50,821 nucleotides of DNA from an uncultured Emergencia sp. (GCA_904420065.1 CAJFTU010000017.1:1-50821), one strand, 5' to 3'. Counted from the first letter of the stretch, positions 16,894-25,607 are shown. Made by a program: numbers and translations. Notes: generated by a model from the sequence alone, not told the origin.

Positions 16894-16909
16894 AGCAAAT
16901 ACCGTGCCA
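16894..16909 (-). promoter_or_regulatory. Sigma-54 promoter of kdd copy 2
   Basis: Minus strand TGGCAC-GGTAT-TTGCT: GG and GC exactly 10 bases apart, the -24/-12 signature. Predicted start near 16882, about 38 bases before the start codon. Operator-like repeats lie about 90 and 120 bases upstream of that start, a normal activator distance. Confidence 0.88.
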
Positions 16910-16961
16910 ACCGAGGAAACCCTTATTTTTCAACGTTTTTCTCGTTCTTCTACGATTTTTT

Positions 16962-17010
16962 CGAACCGTTTTCGAATCATGCACTTTTATAGCGAACCAT
17001 TTTTGAATCA
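16962..17010. promoter_or_regulatory. Two operator candidates before kdd copy 2
   Basis: Site B1 (16962-16979) and B2 (16993-17010) are both CGAACC-N6-GAATCA, with centres 31 bases apart. They sit between the regulator's stop codon and the sigma-54 promoter, the expected position of upstream activating sequences. Confidence 0.68.
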
Positions 17011-17016
17011 CTCAAA

Positions 17017-19092
17017 TCACACACCATACTTCTTCTTCTTGCGAACCAGCTGAGTCTGGCTGATTCCAATCGCTCTGGCAACTTTTCTGGTAGATCCGTA
17101 CTTCTCGCAGGCGTGTTTGATAATATTCTTTTCAAAGTTCTCCACCATTTTCTCCAGGTCCATAACCTGCCCTTCTCTGCCGCTCTCCGCCGTCACATCT
17201 ACAGAAGTATTCTCAAAGACTTCGGCGTGAAGCTCTCTCATGACGTCCAGAAGGGTGATCTGTTCGCCTTTGGCAGAAATCATCAGCCTCTGCACCACAT
17301 TTTCCAGTTCTCTGATGTTACCCGGCCATTCGCACTGCTTCAAATATTCCACTGCGTCTTCGTCAATCTTTCGCTGAATTTGAAATTTATCGCTGTACTT
17401 TTTCAGAAAATGATCCACAAGGGCCGGAATATCCCCGGTCCGTTCCCGTAGATTAGGCACTTTGATTCTTACCACGTTCAAGCGGTAGTACAAATCCCGT
17501 CTGAAGCGGCCGTCTTCGATAAAGTCCTCCAGATCCCGGTTTGTCGCGGACAAAATGCGCACGTTTGTCTTGACAGGCACAGTTCCTCCCACGCGGAAAA
17601 ACTCCCCGTCCTGAATAACCCTCAGCAGCTTCGCCTGCATATCCGGCTGCAGTTCGCCGATTTCATCGAGAAAGATTACCCCGTTGTCGGCCAGTTCAAA
17701 ATATCCCTTTTTGCCTGCGCTGTTGGCGCCGGTAAACGCCCCTTTTTCATAGCCGAAAAACTCGGACTCGATCAGGGTCGGGGAAATAGAAGCGCAGTTA
17801 ACCTTGATAAAAGGCTGCATTTTTCTGTTGCTGTTCTTATGGATAATATTGGCTACTTTTTCCTTGCCCACACCGGTATCTCCTGTAATCAGAACGTTAC
17901 AGTCATATTTGGCTACAGTCAGAATTTCATCCAGAACAGACGCCATGGCGTGGCTTTCACACACAAAATCTTCCAGCATGGTCTTACGCTGTCCTGACGC
18001 TTCCATCAGCCTGGTCTGCCGGTTGATCGGATAAGCCGGATCGTCATCCACGCTGAGGTTGGTCGTTACGGCGTTTTCAATGTAAGGAATCAAATCCTTT
18101 ACAATCTCTATATCGAACTCGTCATAAGCTTCCAGATAGCCGTCGGCACATCGGATATCCAGCTGACGGGAGATCGATTCAGTGATATAGAGGGCGATAT
18201 TGTAGTTGTTGATCAGATTGGCAAATACCACCGTACCGCCGCTCTTAGTGGCCAGAATATTAATGGTTTCCGCACCCGGTATATCCGCGCAGTTTATGGA
18301 GAGATCGAAAAGGGAGTCGGCATTCAGACCGGCGAGGCATTCGAGGGGCTTAAGGATATCCACATAGTGAACTTCCGTAAATACTCTGGCGATCAGGTCG
18401 TTTATGGACTTTCCTTTCAGCACGATATCCGCCTTTTTGTCCAACAGGCAGACCACCTCCGCGTCTTCTCTCGCTACCTTTCTGACCGCATAGCCGAACA
18501 GAAGGTTGGACAGCAGGTTGTTTCCCACGATCAAAAACTTTCTCTTTCCTACCGCCGTATTGCTGATTCGATAGAGTGTTCCCGATTCGTTAAACGCGAA
18601 CAGCAGAAGGTTAATCGGAATGCCCTCCGGACGGCGCACCAGAGGCACTTCGTTATACAAGATCGCATAGCCTTCTATTTCCACCTGGCCGAAAGCCCGG
18701 TCCACGGACAGAACCTTATCGATATAGATCGGCACAGAAGCCAGAGAGGCGTTGCAAACCACCTCTTCTCCCGGCGCAAAGTTCTTTTTATTGTCGTACT
18801 CTTCTCCGATTTCCGAAACAATACCGTAAAAAAGTCCTCCCGTATCCGTGACAGGATTGTGCAGCTTGCCTCTGCGGATCACGATGTCCATGATTTTCTG
18901 TTTGATGCGCTGCTCGTTGTTGTTGGATTCCAGACAGATCTGTTTAAAGCTGGTTCCCTCGATGTGTATCCGCTTTATATCCACGCGGATTTCCCCTTTA
19001 GCCAGAGCTCGGCAGTTGTCCAACCGCCATGCAGAGGTAGGGAGAACATGCTGCGGTTCTAAAACCCGATTGATTCCATAATTCTGGGTCAT
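17017..19092 (-). CDS. Sigma-54 activator with a Kdd-derived sensor domain
   Basis: A 691-residue fusion. Residues 1 to about 340 align collinearly with the neighbouring Kdd enzymes: NRVLEPQHVLP at the start, NPVTDTGGLFYG for NPWTGSGGMLIG, QVEIEGYAILY for QVDIKGQAILF, and LFDLSINCADIPGAETINILA for the late block. The glycine-rich dinucleotide loop is replaced by IVGNNLLSN (about 188-196), so it is probably a non-catalytic ligand sensor. Residues 375-615 form the AAA+ domain: Walker A GDTGVGKE (404-411), GAFTGA sigma-54 contact loop (451-456), Walker B GVIFLDEIGE (471-480), arginine-finger region near 530. A TyrR/Fis-type helix-turn-helix ends the protein (665-688). It likely senses 3,5-diaminohexanoate or a related intermediate and drives kal and kdd; the ligand is inference. 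AGGAG precedes the ATG. Confidence 0.92.
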   Translation of the reverse strand: MTQNYGINRVLEPQHVLPTSAWRLDNCRALAKGEIRVDIKRIHIEGTSFKQICLESNNNEQRIKQKIMDIVIRRGKLHNPVTDTGGLFYGIVSEIGEEYDNKKNFAPGEEVVCNASLASVPIYIDKVLSVDRAFGQVEIEGYAILYNEVPLVRRPEGIPINLLLFAFNESGTLYRISNTAVGKRKFLIVGNNLLSNLLFGYAVRKVAREDAEVVCLLDKKADIVLKGKSINDLIARVFTEVHYVDILKPLECLAGLNADSLFDLSINCADIPGAETINILATKSGGTVVFANLINNYNIALYITESISRQLDIRCADGYLEAYDEFDIEIVKDLIPYIENAVTTNLSVDDDPAYPINRQTRLMEASGQRKTMLEDFVCESHAMASVLDEILTVAKYDCNVLITGDTGVGKEKVANIIHKNSNRKMQPFIKVNCASISPTLIESEFFGYEKGAFTGANSAGKKGYFELADNGVIFLDEIGELQPDMQAKLLRVIQDGEFFRVGGTVPVKTNVRILSATNRDLEDFIEDGRFRRDLYYRLNVVRIKVPNLRERTGDIPALVDHFLKKYSDKFQIQRKIDEDAVEYLKQCEWPGNIRELENVVQRLMISAKGEQITLLDVMRELHAEVFENTSVDVTAESGREGQVMDLEKMVENFEKNIIKHACEKYGSTRKVARAIGISQTQLVRKKKKYGV

Positions 19093-19114
19093 TTTCGATT
19101 CGCTCCTTTTTCGG

Positions 19115-19132
19115 TGAACCTTTTTCGGTTCA
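19115..19132. promoter_or_regulatory. Operator candidate between regulator and kal
   Basis: Perfect inverted repeat TGAACC-N6-GGTTCA, same half-site length and spacing as the repeats near the kdd genes. Its centre is 40 bases upstream of the kal -24 element and about 31 bases upstream of the regulator's start codon, so it could activate kal and autoregulate the regulator. Confidence 0.65.
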
Positions 19133-19161
19133 ATTCCTTCGTATTTTCAATGATAAACCAT

Positions 19162-19177
19162 TGGCACGTATTTTGCA
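19162..19177 (+). promoter_or_regulatory. Sigma-54 promoter of kal
   Basis: TGGCAC-GTATT-TTGCA, a consensus -24/-12 element with GG and GC 10 bases apart. Predicted start near 19188, 68 bases before the kal ATG. Confidence 0.92.
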
Positions 19178-19184
19178 ATTCTTA

Positions 19185-19213
19185 TTTACAGATAAATCAT
19201 TTATCTGTATACT
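19185..19213 (+). promoter_or_regulatory. Second (sigma-70) promoter of kal with palindromic operator
   Basis: -35 TTTACA (19185-19190) and -10 TATACT (19208-19213) with a 17-base spacer. The spacer is almost filled by a perfect palindrome: arms TACAGATAAA (19187-19196) and TTTATCTGTA (19200-19209) around TCA. It could be a repressor site, or a 5'-end hairpin of the sigma-54 transcript. Confidence 0.65.
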
Positions 19214-19255
19214 GAAGTTAAGATATTTTCATTACAGAAAAGGAGAAATTGAATT

Positions 19256-19648
19256 ATGGAAGAGAAAATCACATCATTAATCAGAGTCAGAATGTCTGCA
19301 AAAGATGCTCACTACGGCGGAGAGCTGGTTGACGGAGCTCACATGGTTCACCTGTTCGGCGACGTTGCTACCGAACTGCTGATCAAACTGGACGGAGACG
19401 AAGGTCTGTTCTGCGCATATGACAACGTAGAATTCCTGGCTCCTACATATGCCGGCGACTACATCGAAGCTTACGGCGAAATCACCAAGATCGGAAACAC
19501 TTCGAGAAAGATGAAGTTCGAAGCAAGAAAAGTAATCGTTTCCAGAAAAGACATCAACGCTTCTGCTGCCGATTTCCTCGAAGAGCCTATCGTCGTTGCA
19601 AGAGCTACCGGAACTTGCGTAACTCCGAAAGAAATGAAGAGAAAATAA
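19256..19648 (+). CDS. kal: 3-aminobutyryl-CoA ammonia-lyase
   Basis: A 130-residue hotdog-fold enzyme that removes ammonia from L-3-aminobutyryl-CoA to give crotonyl-CoA, the step after lysine-carbon cleavage in the fermentation pathway. The sequence blocks [21 protein letters not shown] and [18 protein letters not shown] match Kal proteins and the related acyl-CoA thioesterase fold; a conserved acidic residue in the first block fits catalysis. It is divergent from the sigma-54 regulator and has both sigma-54 and sigma-70 promoters. AAAGGAG precedes the ATG. Position in the cluster and family similarity make the call firm, though generic hotdog thioesterase is the fallback. Confidence 0.9.
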   Translation: MEEKITSLIRVRMSAKDAHYGGELVDGAHMVHLFGDVATELLIKLDGDEGLFCAYDNVEFLAPTYAGDYIEAYGEITKIGNTSRKMKFEARKVIVSRKDINASAADFLEEPIVVARATGTCVTPKEMKRK

Positions 19649-19775
19649 GAAATTTCTCGACAAGAGCGCATGATCAGATCGCAGATTTTCATGCGCGTCC
19701 ATCGCCCTCGTCGGGCGAATAACCAAAGCTTTATTGTTTTTACAATACCAGCCAATTGGATTCTCCTACTATAGA

Positions 19776-19823
19776 GAAAACCCCCGTTTCGGCAATACAC
19801 CTCCGGCGCAGGGGTTTTTCTTT
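19776..19823 (+). terminator. Possible terminator downstream of kal
   Basis: Arms GAAAACCCC and GGGGTTTTTC enclose a GC-rich inner segment that can form a small hairpin itself; the plus strand ends in a T-rich tail. It also lies just past the stop of the minus-strand M14 peptidase and may act for both. Two smaller hairpins lie at 19660-19720 without T-runs. Confidence 0.5.
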
Positions 19824-19844
19824 ATCTCTAAAAAGACACTGCTC

Positions 19845-21812
19845 TCACCTTACTCCGCTGATTCTCTCCTCCGGATGGGAAAACTCACAGCGATACAAAG
19901 GATAACTTCCTCCGCGCAGCTTTTTCAGCAGTCCCTGCTGGACAAAAGAAGCCGGAGCGCCTCCGTTGTCCGCAAAATCCGGTTCCAGTAAAGCCGAAAC
20001 CACGTTGGCGGCTTCCTGATCCATAAAGCAGACATAGGCGCCCTTTCTGAACGTCAGCGTCTTTTTTCCGCTCAGCAGCGCCTTCTTTCCGGAACCGCCG
20101 TACTGTCTCACGGTTATCTTCACCGGAGAACTCAGCTCCTTTACTTCCGCTCCGTTAGCCCGGAGAAGCGCCGCCATTTTTTTCCGGTTTTCGGCATTTC
20201 TGCCGATGATATAGGCCGTCGGTCTGGTCCTGCTCTTCTCAGCCTTCCCCAGATTGTACACGATCTCGGTTCGTTCCGGATCTCCGACCGCTTCTCCCTG
20301 AAAATTATACAGCAGCCGCTCGAGACGAATACCGCCGGTCTGGTCCGTTCCATGCTTTAACACGAACTTGTCCGAAACCTGGTAAGTTTCTCCCTCTTCG
20401 ATCAGTCTTTCTCTGGCCTGCTTCACCTCTTTGCGAATCTCCCCGCTGTTTTCCCAAACCTGCGAAAGAAGCGATATCACTGCCTCATACTGAGAAATCA
20501 CCCGCCGCTCAAAGTGGTGCCGACCCAGATCTATACCAGAAGATTCCACGAGAAAGGTATAAGCGTTGTGAAGCCGGGAATAGCCGCAGGAAGTGGCGGC
20601 GTTGGCCGACGGCGGATAGATAAACGGCCTGAAACCTTTGTCCCGAAGAGATTCAACCGTCCGTTTCAGCATGTCCGTTTCGTTCTCAAAGATACCTTTT
20701 TCCCGGTTCAGACTCTCCACACAGGTCAGCTGTATGTCGTCAAGTCCCCGGAGCAAATATCCCTCTTCCGATTTCTGCAGGAACTTGAGAAAAGGGCTGA
20801 ACTCGTGACCGTCGATGAAAACCTCCGGCAGCAGCCGATTGTACAGCCGGTGCATTTCTTCGGTTACGCTTTGGGAAAGAGCCAGGCCGTCCCGATTGAG
20901 GTCCAGTCCGGCGTCGTTTCCCCAACGCACAAAATTTTCCGCGCCGTACAGGTTGACATAAGGAACAATGATCACGTCCAGCCGGGAAAGATAAGACTCC
21001 CTCTTGCCGGAAAGGGCCGACGCCACAGTCAGCGCCCCTTCCCCGGCAGCAGGTTCGTTTCCGTGAATCTGCGCCTGATACAGCACTTTTGTTTTTCCGT
21101 CCGTCTTCAACTTGTCGATGGCTTCATTCAGTGAATCTGCGCCTGAGAGTCCGGTCCGGGTAAAAATGATTATGGGCCAGTTTTTCTGTTCGTCAAGATA
21201 ATACAACTTGGCGCTCCCGCTCTTTTTATCCAGCTTCTGCAGATAGGTGATTCCCTCGTCGACAGAGGTAAACTGATTGTCTCTCCTGGTCGTTTTAAAC
21301 GCCGGCGTATTCAGAGCAGAGAAATCCACCCCCTTCAGACCGGTCAGAGAAAACTGCTTTTGCTCTACTTCCCGGCTCCAGTTTTTCACGGTTTCAGCTT
21401 CGTATCCCCTTTCGGACAATGGTGAAAGATCCACGCCAATGGTTTTTCTGCCGGCGTTCAAATCCTCTTCGGTCAGTACAAAGGAGAAAATTTCCGAGGT
21501 ATATCCGTCCGCCGACGCCTGGCAGCTGTAGACTCGTCCAACCCTCGCCGATTTCAGCGTCAGTCTTCCCCGCTCTGCTTCCCGGGAATTCCCTTTTCCC
21601 ACAGGTCCGTCATACACGGTCACCTCCATCTGCGGCTGACCGTAAAAGAACAGCTGCACATCACAGCCTGCAGACTCTGCCCGAACGGACTGACTCTGCA
21701 AAATCAGGAGAAAGATCAACAGGAATATCCCTTTCCTTCCGCTCCGGAAAATCCTGGTCTTTCTCTCTGTCATTAAACTCGTCAAACTTTCTTTTTGTTC
21801 TTTCTCTCTCAT
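19845..21812 (-). CDS. Secreted M14-family zinc carboxypeptidase-like protein
   Basis: A 655-residue exported metallopeptidase. A basic stretch then a hydrophobic segment (about residues 28-44) forms the signal peptide. The zinc motif H-x-x-E is in QIHGNEPAAGEG near residue 250, a NRDG arginine region follows near 308, the third ligand is in DGHEFSP near 337, and the catalytic glutamate in VESSGIDLG near 438, so the active site looks complete. A beta-rich N-terminal region (45-130) and a C-terminal domain of about 180 residues flank the catalytic part. It likely trims peptides or cell-wall stem peptides outside the cell. It stands alone; GAAGGAG precedes the ATG. Confidence 0.85.
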   Translation of the reverse strand: MREKEQKESLTSLMTERKTRIFRSGRKGIFLLIFLLILQSQSVRAESAGCDVQLFFYGQPQMEVTVYDGPVGKGNSREAERGRLTLKSARVGRVYSCQASADGYTSEIFSFVLTEEDLNAGRKTIGVDLSPLSERGYEAETVKNWSREVEQKQFSLTGLKGVDFSALNTPAFKTTRRDNQFTSVDEGITYLQKLDKKSGSAKLYYLDEQKNWPIIIFTRTGLSGADSLNEAIDKLKTDGKTKVLYQAQIHGNEPAAGEGALTVASALSGKRESYLSRLDVIIVPYVNLYGAENFVRWGNDAGLDLNRDGLALSQSVTEEMHRLYNRLLPEVFIDGHEFSPFLKFLQKSEEGYLLRGLDDIQLTCVESLNREKGIFENETDMLKRTVESLRDKGFRPFIYPPSANAATSCGYSRLHNAYTFLVESSGIDLGRHHFERRVISQYEAVISLLSQVWENSGEIRKEVKQARERLIEEGETYQVSDKFVLKHGTDQTGGIRLERLLYNFQGEAVGDPERTEIVYNLGKAEKSRTRPTAYIIGRNAENRKKMAALLRANGAEVKELSSPVKITVRQYGGSGKKALLSGKKTLTFRKGAYVCFMDQEAANVVSALLEPDFADNGGAPASFVQQGLLKKLRGGSYPLYRCEFSHPEERISGVR

Positions 21813-21995
21813 AAAACGCTCCTTCTACCGTTTATTTTGCGCCTATTTTTCTTTTTATTCGCTGTATTCAAAAAGAAGATTCTGGCAGCATTCGCCGGAA
21901 TTTCCGCTCTGCGGCGAGTCGCCCCCTTGACAGCCGTGGTAAAATGTCTTTGTCATTGAAGGAAAATTTACAGCGATTCGTCAGGAGGTGTTTTT

Positions 21996-23339
21996 TTGGA
22001 AGACGTTCAAATACAATTCAGCAACAGCCAGCTCAGAAAACTGATTTTACCTCTGGTCGTAGAGCAGTTTCTGGCAATTACCGTAGGACTGGCAGACTCC
22101 ATCATGGTAGCCAGCGTGGGAGAAGCCGCTGTATCCGCCGTATCCCTGGTCGATTCAGTAAACACGCTGATCTTCTACGGTTTTTCAGCTCTGGCTACCG
22201 GTGGAGCCGTGGTCTGCGGTCAGTTCCTCGGCTGCCGCAATCCGAAGAAAGCCTGTGATTCCGCAGAACAGCTTCTCGTATTTATTCTCGCCCTTTCCGC
22301 CGGACTTACCGTCATTCTCTACGGCGCAAAATACTTTATCCTTCACGGCCTCTTCGGCAACATCGAAGCAGACGTAATGAACTATGCCAATACATATTTT
22401 ATCATCGTCGAAGCTTCTGTCCCCTTTATCGCGCTGTATAACGCCGGGGCGGCTCTGTTTCGAGTGATGGGCAATTCGGCGGTATCCATGAAGATTTCCA
22501 TCGGCATGAATATCGTCAATATCTGCGGTAATGCCATTCTGATTTTCATCGTTCACATGGGGGTCGAAGGTGTCGCCATACCTACCCTCGTATCCCGGAT
22601 TCTTGGCGCATTTGTCGTCGTCTGTCTGCTGCGCAATCCCAAATACCAACTCCACATCAGCAGACCGTTCCGCTATCGATTCGACGGCCATACGGTAAAA
22701 AACATACTCAAAGTCGGCGTCCCGAGCGGAATCGAAAGCAGTCTCTTCCACCTGGGAAAAATTCTTCTGCTCAGCGTGGTTTCGGCATTCGGCACGGCTT
22801 CTATAGCGGCCAACGCTATCGGCAACTCCATCGCCACATTCCAGATCCTCGCGCCGCAGGCCATCGGGGTAGGCATGATCACCGTAGTCAGCCAGTGCGC
22901 AGGAGCCAGGGATTTCGACAGCGCCAGATTCTACACGAAAAAGCTGATGAAATGGTCCTATGTTTCTATGCTGATTGTTAACATCATTATCTTTCTACTG
23001 CTCCCGCTGATCATCTATCTGTACAACGTATCCGATGAGGCAGCCCGTCTGGCAAAACTGATCCTGATCCTCCACGGCGCAGTGGGTCTGGTTCTGTGGC
23101 CGGCTTCGTTCACCCTTCCTCAGGCTCTGAAAGCCGCAGGCGACACCACCTTTGTCATGACCATTGCCGTAGGCTCCATGTGGATTTTCCGCATTGCTGC
23201 CGGCATACTCTTTGCCAGATACTGGAACATGGGAGTAATCGGCATCTGGGTCGCCATGTTTATCGACTGGTTCTGCAGAATCATATTTTTCGTAATTCGA
23301 TACCGAGGTCATCGTTGGGAACAAAAATATGTAAAATAA
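21996..23339 (+). CDS. MATE-family multidrug efflux transporter
   Basis: A 447-residue integral membrane protein with about twelve hydrophobic helices in two similar halves, typical of MATE cation/drug antiporters (NorM/DinF relatives). The N-terminal helix ends in VVEQFLAITVGLADSIMVA and the second half repeats the pattern near residue 245 (GVPSGIESSLFHLGKILLL). Substrate is unknown; the family usually exports cationic compounds using sodium or proton gradients. The start is TTG at 21996, five bases after AGGAGGTG. Monocistronic, divergent from the M14 peptidase, and ended by a bidirectional terminator shared with the next gene. Confidence 0.92.
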   Translation: MEDVQIQFSNSQLRKLILPLVVEQFLAITVGLADSIMVASVGEAAVSAVSLVDSVNTLIFYGFSALATGGAVVCGQFLGCRNPKKACDSAEQLLVFILALSAGLTVILYGAKYFILHGLFGNIEADVMNYANTYFIIVEASVPFIALYNAGAALFRVMGNSAVSMKISIGMNIVNICGNAILIFIVHMGVEGVAIPTLVSRILGAFVVVCLLRNPKYQLHISRPFRYRFDGHTVKNILKVGVPSGIESSLFHLGKILLLSVVSAFGTASIAANAIGNSIATFQILAPQAIGVGMITVVSQCAGARDFDSARFYTKKLMKWSYVSMLIVNIIIFLLLPLIIYLYNVSDEAARLAKLILILHGAVGLVLWPASFTLPQALKAAGDTTFVMTIAVGSMWIFRIAAGILFARYWNMGVIGIWVAMFIDWFCRIIFFVIRYRGHRWEQKYVK

Positions 23340-23344
23340 GAGAA

Positions 23345-23369
23345 AGCAGGGCATAGCCCTGCTGTTTTC
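23345..23369. terminator. Bidirectional terminator between MATE and rluB genes
   Basis: Arms AGCAGGGC and GCCCTGCT around ATA, with GTTTTCTT after it on the plus strand and a T-containing tract on the minus strand. Genes on both sides converge here. Confidence 0.75.
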
Positions 23370-23370
23370 T

Positions 23371-24075
23371 TCAGCAGTTTTTCAGATATTCAATCTCTTC
23401 TCTGGTCAGCTTGCGGTAGTGACCTTCTGCAAGCCGGCCCAGCCTGACGCTGCCGACAGCCGTCCGGTGAAGCTCCTGCACGTTGTTGCCCACCGCCTTG
23501 AACATCTTGCGAACCTGCCGGTTCTTTCCCTCGTGTATGGTGATATCCACAATGGTTGAACGGGGATAGGCCTTGATGATTTCCACCTTGGCCGGCGAGG
23601 TGACAAAACCGCCGATATCCACGCCTTTTCTCAGTTTGGCGCATTTCTCAGCGGAAAGGATTCCCGCCACCCTTGCCCGATAGGTCTTCGTCATCTGATG
23701 CTTTGGATGAGTCAGCTTATAGGCGAAGTCCCCGTCGTTGGTCACGATCAGAAGACCGGACGTATTATAATCCAGTCTGCCCACGGGAAACACTCTGCCC
23801 TCTACGTCAGAGAGCAGATCCATGACAGTAGGACGGTTCAAATCGTCTTTTACCGTTGTAACGCAGCCTGCCGGTTTGTGGAGCGCCAAATATATCTTTT
23901 TCTCCTGAACGGCAATTCTCCTTCCATTCACCTCCACAACGTCGCCTTCTTTTACGTCGTATCCCGGCTCTTTGAGAGCCAACCCGTTGACGAACACATT
24001 TCCGTTGGCGATCAGTTCGTCGGCTTTTCTTCTGCTGGCGATTCCCGCCTGGGCAATATATTTGTTGATTCTCAT
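23371..24075 (-). CDS. rluB: rRNA pseudouridine synthase, RsuA/RluB family
   Basis: A 234-residue enzyme isomerising a specific uridine in ribosomal RNA. An N-terminal S4 RNA-binding domain (residues 1-60, MRINKYIAQAGIASRRKADE) precedes the catalytic domain, whose aspartate lies in GRLDYNTSGLLIVTNDGD near residue 104. The HEGKNRQVRKMF motif is present. Length and motifs fit RluB (23S rRNA) better than RsuA, though separation by sequence alone is not certain. The ATG at 24075 is preferred because GGAG lies nine bases upstream and would be inside the longer TTG reading to 24090. Confidence 0.9.
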   Translation of the reverse strand: MRINKYIAQAGIASRRKADELIANGNVFVNGLALKEPGYDVKEGDVVEVNGRRIAVQEKKIYLALHKPAGCVTTVKDDLNRPTVMDLLSDVEGRVFPVGRLDYNTSGLLIVTNDGDFAYKLTHPKHQMTKTYRARVAGILSAEKCAKLRKGVDIGGFVTSPAKVEIIKAYPRSTIVDITIHEGKNRQVRKMFKAVGNNVQELHRTAVGSVRLGRLAEGHYRKLTREEIEYLKNC

Positions 24076-24190
24076 CTTATTCTTCTCCAATACACGATTT
24101 ATTCCCGTTTATTGTATCACACAGAAATTTTCTTGCAAGGAGAAAGTCTCCGGTTCCGTCAGGCGACCCTGTCAAGCGGCAAATTTCCTC

Positions 24191-25450
24191 TCACGATTCG
24201 TACCGGTCATACACGCCGGAAAGTCCTGCCTCTTCAATGCGCCGGGCGACAGTCTCTCTGTCCGTGGTATAGAGACCCTTCTCTTTCATATAGGCGAAGA
24301 ATTCATCGCCGGCAAAGGTGATCATCCCGCCATCCTCTTTTTCATAACTGAGCAGAGCGCCGACAGCCGTCGTGTCAGGCAGGGACAGCAGCTCCTCTCC
24401 ACGGACAAAGCGTCCTGCGTTGTGACCGGCCAGAGAACCGGTGGAAATCGCTTCGGTGTGGCCGATAAACAGCCCTGATTTCTCTCCGCCGCAGAACAAA
24501 TTTTCGGTTCCCCCAACCCGCATGTACGAGTCTCTCTCCGTAACCGCCGTATAGCGGACCGAATTCCCCTTTCCTCCGGCATACGGATCGATAAAACGAA
24601 CATTTTCAAAGCCCTTTACCGTCCGAAGCTGTTCCAGCGGAAAATACGGCGTCATCATCTTGGCGTAACCGGTATCGATCAATATGACATTTTCCGCAAA
24701 GGGACGCAGCGCATACTGCCGGCAGACCTTAGCCGATAATTTGCTCTCGTTGATCAGCTCTTCCGGCAGAGGAACCACCGCCACCCCCTTTTTATTCAGC
24801 TGCTTTACGATATCCCGGGACAGGCTGGCCTTTTCTATCTTTACCGAACCGCTGAAGGCTCCCGGCGTACCGTCCGCCCGTTTCCCGTAATAATCGCGTC
24901 CTCCCGCCTTCTCCGAAATGCTTACTCTCGGCCCGAAAGCCGGGCAGCGCAGAATGCACATGCTGCATCCGTTGCCGAATTCCATACAGTTTCCCATAGG
25001 GCCGGTGGTTCCCGTACAGTCGATAAACGCGTCTCCTTCGACGTATTCCCTGTCTGCAGTCTTAACTGCAGTCAGCCGACCGTTCTCGACAGTCACGTCC
25101 ACCGCCCGGGTGATAAAATCGGTTCTTATGTTCATCTCCGCCATCAGACGGCGAACCTCCGGTTCGACCTTAATCACGTTGTAAAAGGACGCGTGTTCGT
25201 GTCCCGGAAAGTTTACGTTCTTATGGGTCGCGCACCGGTCGGTAATCGCGAACAGCTCTCCGGCTCCCATATTTATATTTTCTTCTGCGGCGGTAAAGCG
25301 CCCATTATTCCGCATAATACCGCCTACGTTTCCCAGTCCCAGCAACAGGTCCGTCCTCTCCAAGATGCGGACCTCCGCGCCGGTCTTTCTCGCCGCAACG
25401 GCAGCTGCACAGCCGGACCAGCCTCCGCCGATGATGATGATTTTTGCCAT
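24191..25450 (-). CDS. FAD-dependent oxidoreductase with cysteine-rich insert
   Basis: A 419-residue flavoprotein. The N-terminal ADP-binding motif is IIIIGGGWSGCAAA (residues 4-17) followed by the acidic end of strand two (LERTD). It resembles the FAD_oxidored/GidA-like group. A short cysteine-bearing segment near residues 155-170 (C-MEFGNG-C-SM-C-ILR-C) has four closely spaced cysteines that could bind a metal or cluster or be redox active. A second nucleotide-type motif (LIDTGYAKM) and a C-terminal ENLFCGGEKSGLF motif typical of these FAD proteins follow. Substrate unknown. GGAGG precedes the ATG and a terminator separates it from the upstream gene. Confidence 0.75.
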   Translation of the reverse strand: MAKIIIIGGGWSGCAAAVAARKTGAEVRILERTDLLLGLGNVGGIMRNNGRFTAAEENINMGAGELFAITDRCATHKNVNFPGHEHASFYNVIKVEPEVRRLMAEMNIRTDFITRAVDVTVENGRLTAVKTADREYVEGDAFIDCTGTTGPMGNCMEFGNGCSMCILRCPAFGPRVSISEKAGGRDYYGKRADGTPGAFSGSVKIEKASLSRDIVKQLNKKGVAVVPLPEELINESKLSAKVCRQYALRPFAENVILIDTGYAKMMTPYFPLEQLRTVKGFENVRFIDPYAGGKGNSVRYTAVTERDSYMRVGGTENLFCGGEKSGLFIGHTEAISTGSLAGHNAGRFVRGEELLSLPDTTAVGALLSYEKEDGGMITFAGDEFFAYMKEKGLYTTDRETVARRIEEAGLSGVYDRYES

Positions 25451-25607
25451 ATGAACCTCCGTTTTTATCGATATGCTCAGTCGATATACTCATTAAGAAG
25501 CAAATCAGCTCTGCCGGCGGCTGCGCGGCAGAACCTCTGCCTCTGTTTCAGAAATATCCTTCGAAAAATCTCCATCCCAATAGGATATCCCGTTTTACCG
25601 ATTTCTG

